The notes under the pieces were generated by a model. That model did not search any database and was not told the origin of the DNA. It saw nothing but the letters and a program-made list of their open reading frames with translations. A program made the position numbers and the translations under genes. Positions 44,701 to 56,700 of a stretch of DNA of 64,000 bases are shown here, piece after piece. Numbering within the stretch: the first letter of the stretch is position 1; every line of letters starts with the position of its first letter. The stretch covers positions 5,601,093-5,665,092 of the forward strand of contig JAWZSP010000003.1 in the NCBI GenBank assembly GCA_034401135.1. The letters are read 5' to 3'. This DNA is from Volutella citrinella (Eukaryota > Ascomycota > Sordariomycetes > Hypocreales > Nectriaceae).

Positions 44701-45573
44701 ACTTACCTCCCCGACAATGTGGAATATCTTCGCAAAGCCAACGCTCTCTCTACACGACGACACGTCTTCGACGCGTTGTTCAACACCCCTTGGCTCACCG
44801 TCGCTGTGGGCTTTCTGGTCGGCACCCCCTTCCTCTTCCCTCTCGACCCGAAATACAGCTACGTTGGGCAGAAGTATAACCCGAGTCGAGTTTATACTCC
44901 CAGTGGCTCTGTTGGCCTTGGCGGCTCGCTGCTTGGTTTCTACCCGGTCGAGTCTCCGGGTGGCTATCAGCTTCTCGGGCGCACTATGGGCTGCTGGGAT
45001 GAGACCGGTAGTCGCCCGAGCTTTGACGGCAAGCCGTGGCTGTTCCAGCACTTTGACATCGTCAAGTTCTACGAAGTGGGACAGGAAGAGTATGACCGAC
45101 TGAAGCATGACTACGATACTGGACGATACACTTTTGCGATTCGTGATGTGACGATAGACATGGATCAGTTCATCAGCAGATTCGATGCTGCCAACAAAGA
45201 CCCAGAGCATCTCTCGTGGAAGAGAGCACAAGCGGAGGCCTCGGAAGAATTAGCCCGCCTGGAAGCACAGCTTTTTGCGGAGAGCATGGAGGAGAAGGCG
45301 GCACAGAACAGCGGACCAGGGAACGCATTTGCCGCAGATGCTGGCACATTGACCATCAACTCCCCGGTCAGTGCCAGTGTCTGGAAGATGGAGGTCAAGG
45401 TCGGAGATGTCGTGCAGGCAGGACAGACTATTGCCGTGCTGGAGGCGATGAAGATGGAGATCAAGGTGGTTTGTGGGGAGGAGCAGGCGGGAATGACTGT
45501 GCGTCAGATCTTGAGCCCTCCTGGGAGCATAGTGTGCCCGGGCCAGGCAATCATAGCAGGCAAGCGAGAGTGA
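41772..45573 (+). CDS. Biotin-dependent urea-carboxylase-like protein with PxpC/PxpB domains
   Basis: 1237 residues, exons 41772-41977 and 42066-45573. Domains in order: biotin carboxylase N-terminal ([19 protein letters not shown]), ATP-grasp with [13 protein letters not shown] and [11 protein letters not shown], biotin carboxylase C-terminal ([12 protein letters not shown]), a KipA/PxpC-type domain ([21 protein letters not shown]), a KipI/PxpB-type domain ([12 protein letters not shown], then [19 protein letters not shown]), and a biotinyl domain with AMKM, biotin site Lys1198. This is the urea carboxylase half of fungal urea amidolyase, but there is no allophanate hydrolase amidase domain. 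With LamB in the same cluster it fits the A. nidulans lamA type of lactam-utilisation protein. Substrate (urea or guanidine versus a lactam) cannot be decided from sequence alone. Confidence 0.93.
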
Positions 45574-45769
45574 GGTCGTGTTCACTCATCGAATCCAAAT
45601 ATTTCACCATGGTACAAACCAGCAAAGAAGGTTGCCTGATTCCCATGCATCATAGGCTGGCCGAATGCTCCGGCGATAACAGATCCAGAGTGCAATCCAG
45701 CAGTATGTGGGAAAATAGAGTACTGACTTCGGGTCAGGGTTAGTAGGTGGCTGTGTGGGACTTAGTAGT
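45574..45769. other. 3' flank and left border of AT-rich block
   Basis: About 195 bp of ordinary composition after the carboxylase stop. At about 45770 the composition switches abruptly to TA-rich sequence (TTTTAAAAAAAATCC). Confidence 0.5.
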
Positions 45770-47297
45770 TTTAAAAAAAATCCTCTTTTTCTTCTTTTTA
45801 TTTAATTCTAGGCTTATATAAAAAGTAAAAAAATAACTAAAAATATCTAGAAATAGGTCTTTTAGTTATCTATTTAATAATAACTTTTATTATTTTTTTA
45901 CCTTTTTATCTATAGTTTTATTAAAGTTATAAAGCGCTAGCTGTAAGGTAAATACATAGACTAAGTTAATAAGAGCTTATTAGCTTATTAAGAGCTTATT
46001 AAGTATAAGAGGGCCTAGCTAATTAAAATTCAGGCTTAGTAGTATAGTATCCCTATTAGTTAGCTATTATCTAATTAAGAATAAAACTTAGTAATATAAT
46101 ATCCTTATCAGCTTTATTATAGATATAAGAGTAAGCAACTTATAATCTACTAGCTTATTATAAGTAGGTACTAATAGCTAATTTTTATAACTACTTAACT
46201 ATTATATAGCTTATAATAAGTAGATACTAATAGCTAATTCTTATAACTACTTAATTACTATACTTTGTAACTTATATTTAACTCTTTTATTATCTTATAA
46301 TATATATTATAAGCTAGATAATAATACTACTCTCACTCTTTACTCTATTATTTTATAGTACTTATTATAAGCTAGATAATAATACTACTCTTACTTTTTA
46401 TATTTAGTAGTTAACTTTTTATTATTTTATAATACTTATTATAAGCTAGATAATAATATTACTTCTACTTTTTATATTTAGTAGTTAACTTTTTACTATC
46501 TTATAATACTTACTATAAGCTAGATAATAATACTACTTTTATTTTTTATATCTAGTAATTAACTCTCTACTATCTTATAATACTTACTATAAGCTAGATA
46601 ATAATACTACTTTTATTTTTTATATTTAGTAGTTAACTCTTTATTATTTTATAATACTTATTATAAGCTAGATAATAATACTACTCTTATTTTTTATATC
46701 TAGTAATTAACTCTCTGCTATTTTATAATACTTATTATAAGCTAGATAATAATACTACTTTTATTCCTTATATTTAATAGTTAACCCTCTACTATTTTAT
46801 AATACTTATTATAAGTTAGATAATAATACTATTTTTATTTTTTATATCTAGTAGTTAACTTTTTACTATTTTATAATACTTATTATAAACTAAATAATAA
46901 TACTATTTTTACTTTTTATAACTAGTAGTTTATTTAAGACTAGTAAGTTCCTTACTTCTGTTTTTTATATTAATAACTTTATTAGTAAGATTAATAAGGT
47001 TAAGTTTATTATTAAGTCCTAATTAAAAAAGGCTCCCTGCTCTTATCTTTTATATTAATAACCTTATTAATAAGATTAATAAGGTCAAGTCTATTATTAA
47101 GTCCTAGTTAAAAAAGGTTTTTTATATAGTTAGGTATTGCTATTAATAAGTTAAGATAGAGTAAGAGTAGCTAATTAATAATATTATACTTATTATTAAC
47201 TACCTTATCTTTTTTCTAAAAAAAAGCTAGTAGAGAAAGTTAGTAAACTAATTATTAAAGCTACTATACCCCCTTTTTACTATTTTATAATACTTAC
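45770..47297. repeat. RIP-mutated AT-rich block, left part
   Basis: Extremely TA-rich, almost no CpA or TpG left, dense stops in all frames. It contains several repeated modules: a roughly 68 bp pair at 46140-46260 (AGTAGRTACTAATAGCTAAT), the 74 bp array listed separately, and a duplicated segment at 46960-47115 (AATAAGATTAATAAGGT). It presumably derives from repeats or transposons hit by repeat-induced point mutation. No protein family can be recognised in it. Confidence 0.8.
46295..46925. repeat. Tandem array of ~74 bp units
   Basis: About nine head-to-tail units, each carrying AAGCTAGATAATAATACTA followed by a pyrimidine-rich stretch and TATTTAGTAGTTAACT. Anchors recur near 46311, 46370, 46442, 46514, 46590, 46666, 46740, 46812 and 46885. 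Unit length varies slightly (first interval shorter, others about 72-76 bp), and the last two units are more diverged. A single partial unit also lies at 47270-47297, at the edge of the Gypsy element. Confidence 0.8.
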
Positions 47298-50200
47298 TAT
47301 AAGTGTCAGAACCTGATGCTAATGCACTGTACTTATATAAGGCATATAAAATAAAAGAACCTGAGCAGAGAACTGCGACTAATTAATAATAGATCACTAG
47401 GATCATGCAGTGATCCCTATGATCCACGCTAAGCAAACTAATCAGGAATAGATTACTAGGATTACTATTATAATCCCTATAATCTAGGATAAATAAAAGA
47501 TAGGCAGTAAGCTATATAATAAAAGATTATAATTACTATATAAACTCCTGAAGAGTATATATTTAGTATAAGCAGCTCTTTAGCTATTAATATAACTTAG
47601 TTACCTTAATTACCTTAATTAACTATTACCTAATATAATACTATAATTACTATACTTAGGATTATAATTAACCTGTTTAAAGCTTAGTATATACTATATT
47701 AAAACTGCTAATATAAACCCTTAGTATATTATACTAGGTTTATATAGTTAGAACCTACTTAATTATTATATATTAATAGCTCTTATTTAGTATAGCCTTA
47801 TATATTATTAAGTAATATCTCCTTACCTAACTATATCTAGAACTAACCTATAAGCTAATATATTTAATAATAGTATCTAAAGTACTAGAGCTCTGCTTAT
47901 ATATAATAGTACTAATATAACTCATAATAAGACTAATACTAAAGTTATACAACTTTATAACCTTATTACTAGTATAAAGAAATATATAAACGCCTTATTA
48001 CTAAACCCCTTACTAATACCTATAAAGGACCCTAGAGTAGATATATACCTACTATAACTAATAATATTTAAAGGATATATAAATAATATTATACTATTTC
48101 TTACCTACCTTAATATCTACTTTAAGTTTTACTCTAATACTCTAGTAAGTAGTAAAGCTAAAGTCCTTTTTATTTAAAAATACCTTAAAAGCACTGCTAT
48201 TATATAGTTTAAATCTATTATAAAGGACTACTTAGAGAACAACCTAGACTTAAGAAACTAAGAAACCTAGGATATCTTTATAGACTGGGATAACTTTAAA
48301 AAAGCACTATATAATATATTTAGAAATATAAATAAAGAATACTAAGCTATAGTATAACTCCTTAAACTTAAATAAACTAAATCTACTATAACTTATAGAG
48401 CTATATTTAAATAAATCTTAATTAGGCTTAGATAGGATAAGGAACTGCTAATAGAATACTTCTACTATAGACTAAAAGAAAAAGTTAAGGACGAACTATT
48501 TAAAGCTAACTACCTTAATACCTTAATAAAGTATATTATAATAGTAGTTAAGATTAATAAATAATAGTATAAATAATATTAGGAAAGGGTAGTATATAAA
48601 AAAAAGGGAAACTTCGACCTATACTACTCTAAGCACTTTAAGAGTAAAAACTAATAATATTAGTATAATTATACCCCTTGAACTAATACTTCTTATAGTA
48701 CTAAATTAGGACCTATAAGACTTAGAGCTATTAAAGTAGATAAAAAGGATATTACTTATTATAACTATAAAAAGAAGGGATACTTTAAGTAAGAATACAA
48801 GGGACCTAAGAAATAAGTCCACTTTGCACTAATTTAAGAAGATACCTAATAACTCTAAGTTATAAAATAAGACATAGAAGTCTATAATATAGGACAACTC
48901 TTATATAATATACAGCACGACCTATGCGAAGTATATAACTAATATAGCTATAAGGCAAATGACTGCAGCCTTAAATATTAAATAGCAGAAGTAATAGATA
49001 ATAATAATAACCTAGCTAAATAGATTATTATTAAAAAAGATAGATAAATTACAAGAGTATGCCTTAGACAATATATAACTATAAAACCTAAGTGCAGGGA
49101 TCTACTATACACTATATATTAATATAAGATCTATTATTTTACTAGCTAATAGTATAAAGTATAGTATAAAAAGATAATAGAAAGATTAAGTACTAATAAA
49201 GAAGATAAGGTAGCTTAGCAACCTATCTATAAGGACAGAGAAACAAGCTATACAAATCTATTTAAAAAATAGTTAGAGGAACAAGGCAAGTTTATCTACA
49301 AAATAGATAAAAAAAGGGAAGAGAATAATAAATAATAAGAAGAAGAACAATAAGTTCGCCCTAACCTAAATACATATCTATTACAATAACTACAAGTAAT
49401 AAAGGCTGTATATAAGGCCTAGGAATAACTCCAGTTAGATAATAAAGAAAAGGATAAAAGCTCTTAGGATAATACTAACTTAGAGAGATATAAGGAAATA
49501 AGGCTAATACCTATCTAATAATAAGTAATAGTTAAATAAACTAAAAAGAATACTAAGGTCTAAGCCCTAGTATAAGAAATTAGAGCAGGAAATACTAACC
49601 TTAGACTATCTAAGGAAAACGCAGAATAAGTAATAGCCCTTAGGCTAGACCTAAGACTAGAGGAAATTAATTAAGACTATAACCTAAATAGCAATATAGT
49701 AAGAGAACCCTATATAAAAACTATAACTAAGGATATAAAGGATTAATCTAAAACTAGCTATAAGCAGAAAATAATTAAGTATAAAAAGAAGGTATAATAT
49801 AACTACTATTTTACTATTCATACTGCTTAATAGCCCTACTATACTTAGATACAGGGACACTTTATAAAAAAAGATAACTTATAGCTTAAAGCAGGATATC
49901 TAGAATACCCCTCAATCCTATAAATCTAATACTTTAACTACTACTATAGCTTGCACTTAGCTAATAAGTAGAAAGGAAAAAGTTTCCTATTTAGAGTATC
50001 CTATGATAATAAGGCCCTAGGGATAATAAATACTTAATAGACTTACTATATAATAAGAAGGACTGATAACTAATATATTAAAATCAGGGGAATACTAAAA
50101 AAAGGATATTTAGCTAAAAGATATTAGAACTACTAAGACCCCCTATACTCTAAACACTATAAAAAAAAGAAAGAAAAACTTAAAAAAATAGAAGCTACTA

Positions 50201-53200
50201 AGGCACTCCACAGGCTATTAAAAGATATAGGCTCCTAGGGATTGAGCTGCTAGTAGAGTATAAACCTATACACAGACTTAATAATACTAAAAGAAACGAA
50301 CTATAATAGTAATTAAAAGTAGTAGTTAGGATTAAAGGATATATACTTATAGTGCTAATTAATAATAGTATAGAAAAGAACTATCTCTTAGTAAACCTAG
50401 TTAATTAACTATAAATACTATAGATAGAAAAAGAGGATAGCTATTCCCTACTTAAAGGCAATAGTAATAAATTTGCTTATAATTAAGAATAAGTTACTAA
50501 GAAATCTAAGTACCTTAAGATATTTATTAGTAGATAAAATAAAAAGATAGATTATAATATTATAAAGATCGATAATAATATTATCCTTAGATATTAATAG
50601 TTATATAAATATAACCTACTTATTAACTAGCAGACTAGCTATATTAAGGACTAACTTAATATTAATAGAGATAAGCTTTTAATAATAATAGAGAGATCTT
50701 ATACTATGACTAGATATAAATTACCTAGTAATAATTTAAATATAATGGATATTTATACTACCCTAAGAGAGATAAGAATAAAATATATATAAGAACAGAT
50801 ATATAGGCTATAAAGAATAATTACCTAAACTAGAGGATAACTCAGGCAACTTAATAAAGACCTAAAAAAATAAAGAAAAAATAAGAAAGCCACGAATAAT
50901 AAGCTTACTAATATCCTATAATAATACTAGAAATATTAGTAAGTATTTACTAAAGAACTAGAAATAGAATTACTAGAACCAGGGTAATAGGACTATAAGA
51001 TTATACTTAAGAATAGAAAGACTATAAAGTTCTTCCCTATTTATAACCTTAACTAAACTAAGCTAGGAGTACTTAAAGAGTATCTCGAGGAGATACTTAA
51101 GAAAGGTTATATTTAAGTCTTGAACTTAGAAGCTAGATACCCTATTATATTTATACCTAAGAAGAATAGCAAACTAAGACTTATAATTAACTATTATTAA
51201 CTTAATAAAGGTACTCTTAAAGATAGAACTCCATTACTACTAATTATAGAAATAAAGGACTATCTATAAGGAAAAAAGATCTTTATTATACTTAACCTTA
51301 AAGGAGCCTATAATCTTATTAAGGTTAAAGAAGGATATAAGTAGAAAACTGCCTTTAGAACTAAATTTAGACTATTCAAATACTTAGTCATACTATTTAG
51401 ACTTATAAATATACTAGCAACCTTTTAAAAAATAATTAACTATATATTACAAGAGTACCTTAATATCTTTATTATCTACTACCTAGATAATATCTTAATT
51501 TTCTTAGATAATAAGGAAGAGTATTAAGAATATATCTATAAAGTACTATAGAAATTATAAGATACTAAACTACTAATAGAACTAGAGAAGAGTAACTTCT
51601 ATACACAGGAAATAGAATTCTTAAGATATATTATCTCTTATAATAAGATCAGGATAGACCTAAAAAAGATAGTAACAATTAAGGACTGGCCTAACTTAAT
51701 AAAGAACTTAAAGGTCAAGGATATCTAATCCTTCCTAGGATTTGCTAATTATTACTAAAAGTTTATTCAAGACTTTAGTAAAATAGCAGCACTCTTAACT
51801 AACCTTATAAAGAAAGGATAACCCTTTATTTAAAAGATAAAGTAATAAGAAGCTTTTAAGAAACTATAAGATACTATATTAACTAAGCTAGTACTTACTA
51901 TATTCAACCTAGAACGACTTATTAAAATAGAAACCAACGCCTTAGATAGAGGACTAGAAGCTATAGTAAGTCAGAGGGATAATAATAGAAAATTATACCT
52001 AATTGCCTTTTACTTTTATAAACTCACCTTTATAAAGATAAATTACCTGATTTATAATAAGGAGTTCCTAGCTATTATTAATAACTTTAAGAAATTTAGG
52101 TAATATTTTATAAAAAGTAAGTATTAAGTTAAAGTATATACTAACTATAAAAACATTAGATACTTTATAATAATATAAAAGCTGAATAGCAGATAACTAT
52201 ACTATATAGAATACTTAGCTAAATTTAATTATATAATTATTCACTATAAGGGCTTAGAGAATAGAAGAGCTAATACTATTAGCTGAAGACTAGACTTTAT
52301 AAAAAGAATACCTAAGATAGAAACTTAACTATTACACTTTACCTTAGAAGGATATATAGTTTAGTATACTATAAAAAAAATAATATAACTCTGCTAGATA
52401 ATACCTATACTAAAGGAAGAAGGAAGTAAAGTATAATAAATATATATACCTAAAGAAATACAAGACGCGCTTATTAAAGAAGTTTACAAGCACTTTCTAT
52501 ATAGATACTAAGGCATTAAAAAGACAATAAAATAACTATAATAAAGCTATATCTTCCTAAAGATAAAGCAGAAGGTTAAAAACGTCTTTAAATAGTACAA
52601 CTTATATAAGAAAATAAAGTCACTTAGGTATATACTTTATAAAAAGTTACAACCTTTACTAGTTAGTAAGCAACTATAATATTCAGTTATAATAGATTTC
52701 ATTATCAAGCTATTATTATTACTTAACCTTATTACTAATACACACTTTAATAGTATATATATAATAATAGATCGACTTACTAAGTTCATATATTATATCC
52801 CTTATAAAAAAGATACAGACTTAGAATAATTAGTATTTATATTTAATAGGAATATTATTATAGTATATAGACTACTAATAGAAGTTATCTTAGATAGAGG
52901 ACCAGTATTTATATTAAAGTTTAACCAGAGTCTTACTAATATAATAGGACTTAACTATAAACTTATTATAGCCTTTAGGGCATAAATAGATAGATAAATA
53001 GAATAATTTAACTAAGAGATAGAATAATATCTTAGATACTATATTAACTATATATAAAACAACTAGGTAGAACTACTACTAATAGTATAACTATTATATA
53101 ATTCATTATATTATAGTAATATTAAGATAATACTTGCTATAGTACTCTATAGCTATAACCTAGATATATATAGAGAAGCACGCAACAGACTACAAAATGT

Positions 53201-53377
53201 CAAGGTAATAATTAAATCTAATTAACTTAAAGTAATATATTAGGAAATAAGGACCGAACTTAAGTATATTTACAGCCAGATAGTAAAATATTATAATAAG
53301 AAAAGATTAGCAGGACTAACTTTTATAGAGAGAGATATAGTCTACCTATTTATAAAAAACCTTATAATAAATTAAGT
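47298..53377 (+). mobile_element. Degenerate Ty3/Gypsy LTR retrotransposon, RIP-inactivated
   Basis: Plus-strand remnants in canonical order, interrupted mainly by TAA/TAG at former Gln codons: gag at about 48110-48660, a decayed zinc knuckle near 48757-48810, a protease-like stretch near 50330-50520, reverse transcriptase at about 51000-51700 (LRLIINYY, LDNILIF in place of the YxDD-containing block), RNase H at about 51880-52330, an integrase zinc-binding region and core at about 52440-53370. RT before integrase defines Ty3/Gypsy. The left edge TGTCAGAACC at 47298 looks like an LTR start. The right edge ends inside the integrase C-terminus (VYLFIKN) with no 3' LTR, so the copy is truncated by the sequence starting at 53378. 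Confidence 0.9.
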
Positions 53378-53773
53378 GTGGAAACCCAGGTCAGGGTTAG
53401 GCCGACCTTAGGAAATCGAGGGGTACACTTTTTTTGAAAAATAGAAAATAAACCTTATAGCGATTTAAACTGATTTATTTCTTAATTTCTACCTCTTCCC
53501 TTTTTTTCATATCTATTTTTGCTAATTAGTTATCGATTTTTAAAGATCGTAGGGTATTAGTGGGTCTCACGCAAAAACATCATTGGCCCTGAGACTGGGC
53601 CGGTGGGTCTCACGCAAAAATCACCATTGGCCCTGCGACTGGGCCGGTGGGTCTCACGCAAAAATCACCATTGGCCCTGAGACTGGGCCGGTGGTCTCAC
53701 GCAATAACAACTCGACCTGGGCATACCCAAACAACGTAAAACAAACAGAGCTTTTTAATAAAGACCTATTATT
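53378..53773. other. Left border and leader of the subtelomeric segment
   Basis: Sequence returns abruptly to normal composition with TGTGGAAACCCAGGTCAGGG. It contains a short TTAGG-bearing stretch near 53393-53402 and the 44 bp tandem repeat, and leads into the large gene at 53774. There is no sign of RIP on this side of the border. Confidence 0.6.
53560..53706 (+). repeat. 44 bp tandem repeat, 3.4 copies
   Basis: Units at 53560-53602, 53603-53646, 53647-53690 and a partial unit from 53691. Each begins GTGGGTCTCACGCAAAAA and ends GAGACTGGGCCG; copies differ at one to four positions. GTCTCAC and GTGAG-like words do not form a strong hairpin. The array ends 70 bp before the start codon of the large gene, so it is part of that promoter or 5' UTR. 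Confidence 0.9.
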
Positions 53774-56700
53774 ATGCCGGCTCACGCTACAATCCCTTCT
53801 ATACCTAGGCGCCGAGGTAGACCAAAATTAGATTTAACCGAAGAACAGCGAGCAGAACGACGACGCGCACTCGAGAGAGCGCGATCCTATCGTCACTATC
53901 ACCAGCAACAAGCACGAGCCATCGCGCCGACCGAGACGCGCGCAGGCATTCACCACAACGCGCCTCACCTACCAGCACTGCCGTCTACCACTGATCCAGT
54001 CATCGGTCTGCATATAGAACCGAATATCTCGATCCCTGTGCCGGCTGAAGAGCCGCCCTCCCCTCGGCCCGTGGCAGAACCACCTCGCGACCAGCAAGAC
54101 GCGCTGCAGCATGGTCGACCCGTCTGGAACCCGGTCGAGAATACAAGGGCGATCCAATCGACACAAGACGACAGTCAAGATCGCAATCGCCTTTTCGAGA
54201 ACTCTCGTACCCAACTCGAGATCGTGTCTAAAGGCGGCGATGCAGCAGATGCCGTCGTGCTGGAAAGCCAGGCGAATGCCGACCAAAACAATACTCGAGA
54301 CGAGGAGCTGCGGTCACTAACCGATACGGTTGATCAACTGCTTATCAGTCCACACAATGGATCACGTTCGGGTTGGTTAAGCATCGTGCTTATATAAGAA
54401 AGGTCCCCACAGGCTGACCCTATGCACATAGACGGAGGCAATCGGTCCCAGGCCTCCAGCAGTAGTGTGGGTGCATTGAGTGACCCAGTACTGGGCTGGA
54501 GCCCGCAGTCGGCGCCTTCGGCTCAAGGAACAGCGCGTTCGGGGGCGAGTGCAGGCACGCAAACGCCTCGGCAGTCCCGCCAGCAGACCGAGCAGCCGCC
54601 GTCGTCGTCAGGTCGGCGGTCGGGGTCCCATACGCTTGATGCCTGGATAAAGCCCTCCCAAAGCTCGCCCACCGCCGCGGCTACCATGGCCCGGGATCAT
54701 CATCAAGGTAGAGAGACGTTGAGCGTGTCTGGGATCATCAGCCCTACGGTCGAACCGGGCGCAGCCAGGCTCAACACAATCGTCAGCTCCAACGCGACCA
54801 GCCCGAGTATAACAGAACGAAGAAGCGAGGCGGTGGAGGAGCCAATGCCGGAAGATCCTGCTGTACTCTTATTCCGAGAGTGGACCGGCGAGGTAGGCTG
54901 CACGCGCCGGGAGCATGAAGACGGCCACCAGTCGCAGTTGAACAAGGCCACGGAGGCACTCGGGGCGGAACCGAGCTGCGCATCGCTGCTTGATGTAGCC
55001 AAGAGGCTCGAGGGTCGGGTATCTAACAGCAATGGGCGTGAGGATCGGTTGCCAGTCGTCCTCGACCCAGCACAAGACCTCTTACGGCCAGGGTACCGCA
55101 ACGCAACGCTGGGGACGGCACCGACACGGCATAGCAGCTCCTGTAAGGCAGCCATGGAGGGGCTTACAGACCATGAGCCGTCGCCGCCCTATCTGTGCAT
55201 GCACTCGCACTACGGCGAGCAGCAGGGCGAGCAGAGCGCTATACAGTCGACGTACGATGTCGACAGCCTCTGCAGCTTCCCCGTGTCGCTCGCGGTCGCG
55301 CAGATGGGGATCCAGTGGTATACACAGCCGCACGTTGTACTGAACCTGGTCGAGAACGTGCACCTCAGCATCCCGGTGCCGGAGTCGGTGCAGGGACCCG
55401 ACGGTATTAAGGCGCAGCCCCTGCACAACATACCAAACTACTGCTTCGGGCGCGTGGTCGGCCTCGTCGACACCTTCATCTGGGTCTTCTTCCCCGCGCT
55501 ATTCCGAACGCCCGTAACGGAGCCGTACAGCCAGACGGCGATCCGCCGAGACGTCTTTGTGTGCTGGTACGAGGAGGTGGTGATGCCGGCTATGCAGGCC
55601 GCGATCGACGACAACAACATCCTCCAGTACATCCCCAAGACGCACGCGATCGCTACGTCAGACAGCAGCGCACCTCGGGAAGCACTTGCAGCAGGCGAGG
55701 TGAAGCCAGCAGAGCAGGCCGAGATGGAAGACGATTTCGGGGCAGCCGGCAAGAAGAGGAGCCAGCCGGGTGCCGGGAACTCGGGGGCACGGCGCAAGCA
55801 CTTCTATATCACCCTGCAGCCGCAATACCTCGACGCTCTGTGGTGCGGGATCCAGTATAGGGCGGCGGCCTACAGTGAGTTTGAGGGTGTGCGGCTGTAC
55901 ATGGCCGCAAAGAACACCAAGCTGGCCTGGATGCAGCCGAGGTTAGATGTAATGCTGGAGAAGTGGCAGCGGCACTGGGTCCAGGCCGTGGACGAGACAT
56001 ACCTCAAGCCAGAATCAACCTATATCGACATCGGGCGCCAGTGCACGCCGGCAGAGAAGGGTCCGCAGGGCAGGGTCTTGCTATGGCGGCGATGCTGCTT
56101 GGACAAGGCATGGCGGCGGCGCCTGCAGTGGAGCCGTATACAGGACCGGCGGTGCATCAGCGAGGATGTCAAGGGCCGCAAAGCCCCAATCACGAGGACG
56201 ACGTATCCCTTTGTGACGCTCCGCGACGCTTGGGGCATGACGGTAACGCCGCGACCGGGGAGCTGGGAGATGGAGAACGGGCTCGTGTATAGTCAGTTCT
56301 ACGACCTCATCAAGGTGCCGTTCGACGCGGCCAAGCAGTATCCCTTCCAGAACAGGCACACAGAGAGCATGTCGCTTGACCCGTCGTATCTCCGCGACCA
56401 GAATAACTCGACGAAAGGGATCCACGCACACCAGTCGCGGGTGCAATGCGCATACCGACTCAGCAAGCTACGCATCCATCGGAACATCCCGACCTGCGCA
56501 GATGACCCGCCGATCCAAGAGCTACCCGAGCATCAGTTCACGTACGGCATCCGGTCGGAGGACAGGGTGTCTCTCGCACTGCTGCGGCGTATCACAGAAC
56601 TGTTCCGAGCGGACCCGCCACTAGAACAACCCGAGGGTCTGGGGTCCGAGGGCATCGTGGACAGGCCCTTCTTCTCAATACCGTCTGCTACCATGGCACG

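Noticed and set aside
44656..45231. 191-residue minus-strand frame
   Set aside because: Antisense to the KipI-like part of the carboxylase.
47298..53377. Small open frames inside the retroelement
   Set aside because: They are remnants of gag-pol broken by many stops; none is a working gene.
53560..53706. CRISPR-like array
   Set aside because: The 44 bp units are directly adjacent with no unique spacers, and the organism is a eukaryote.
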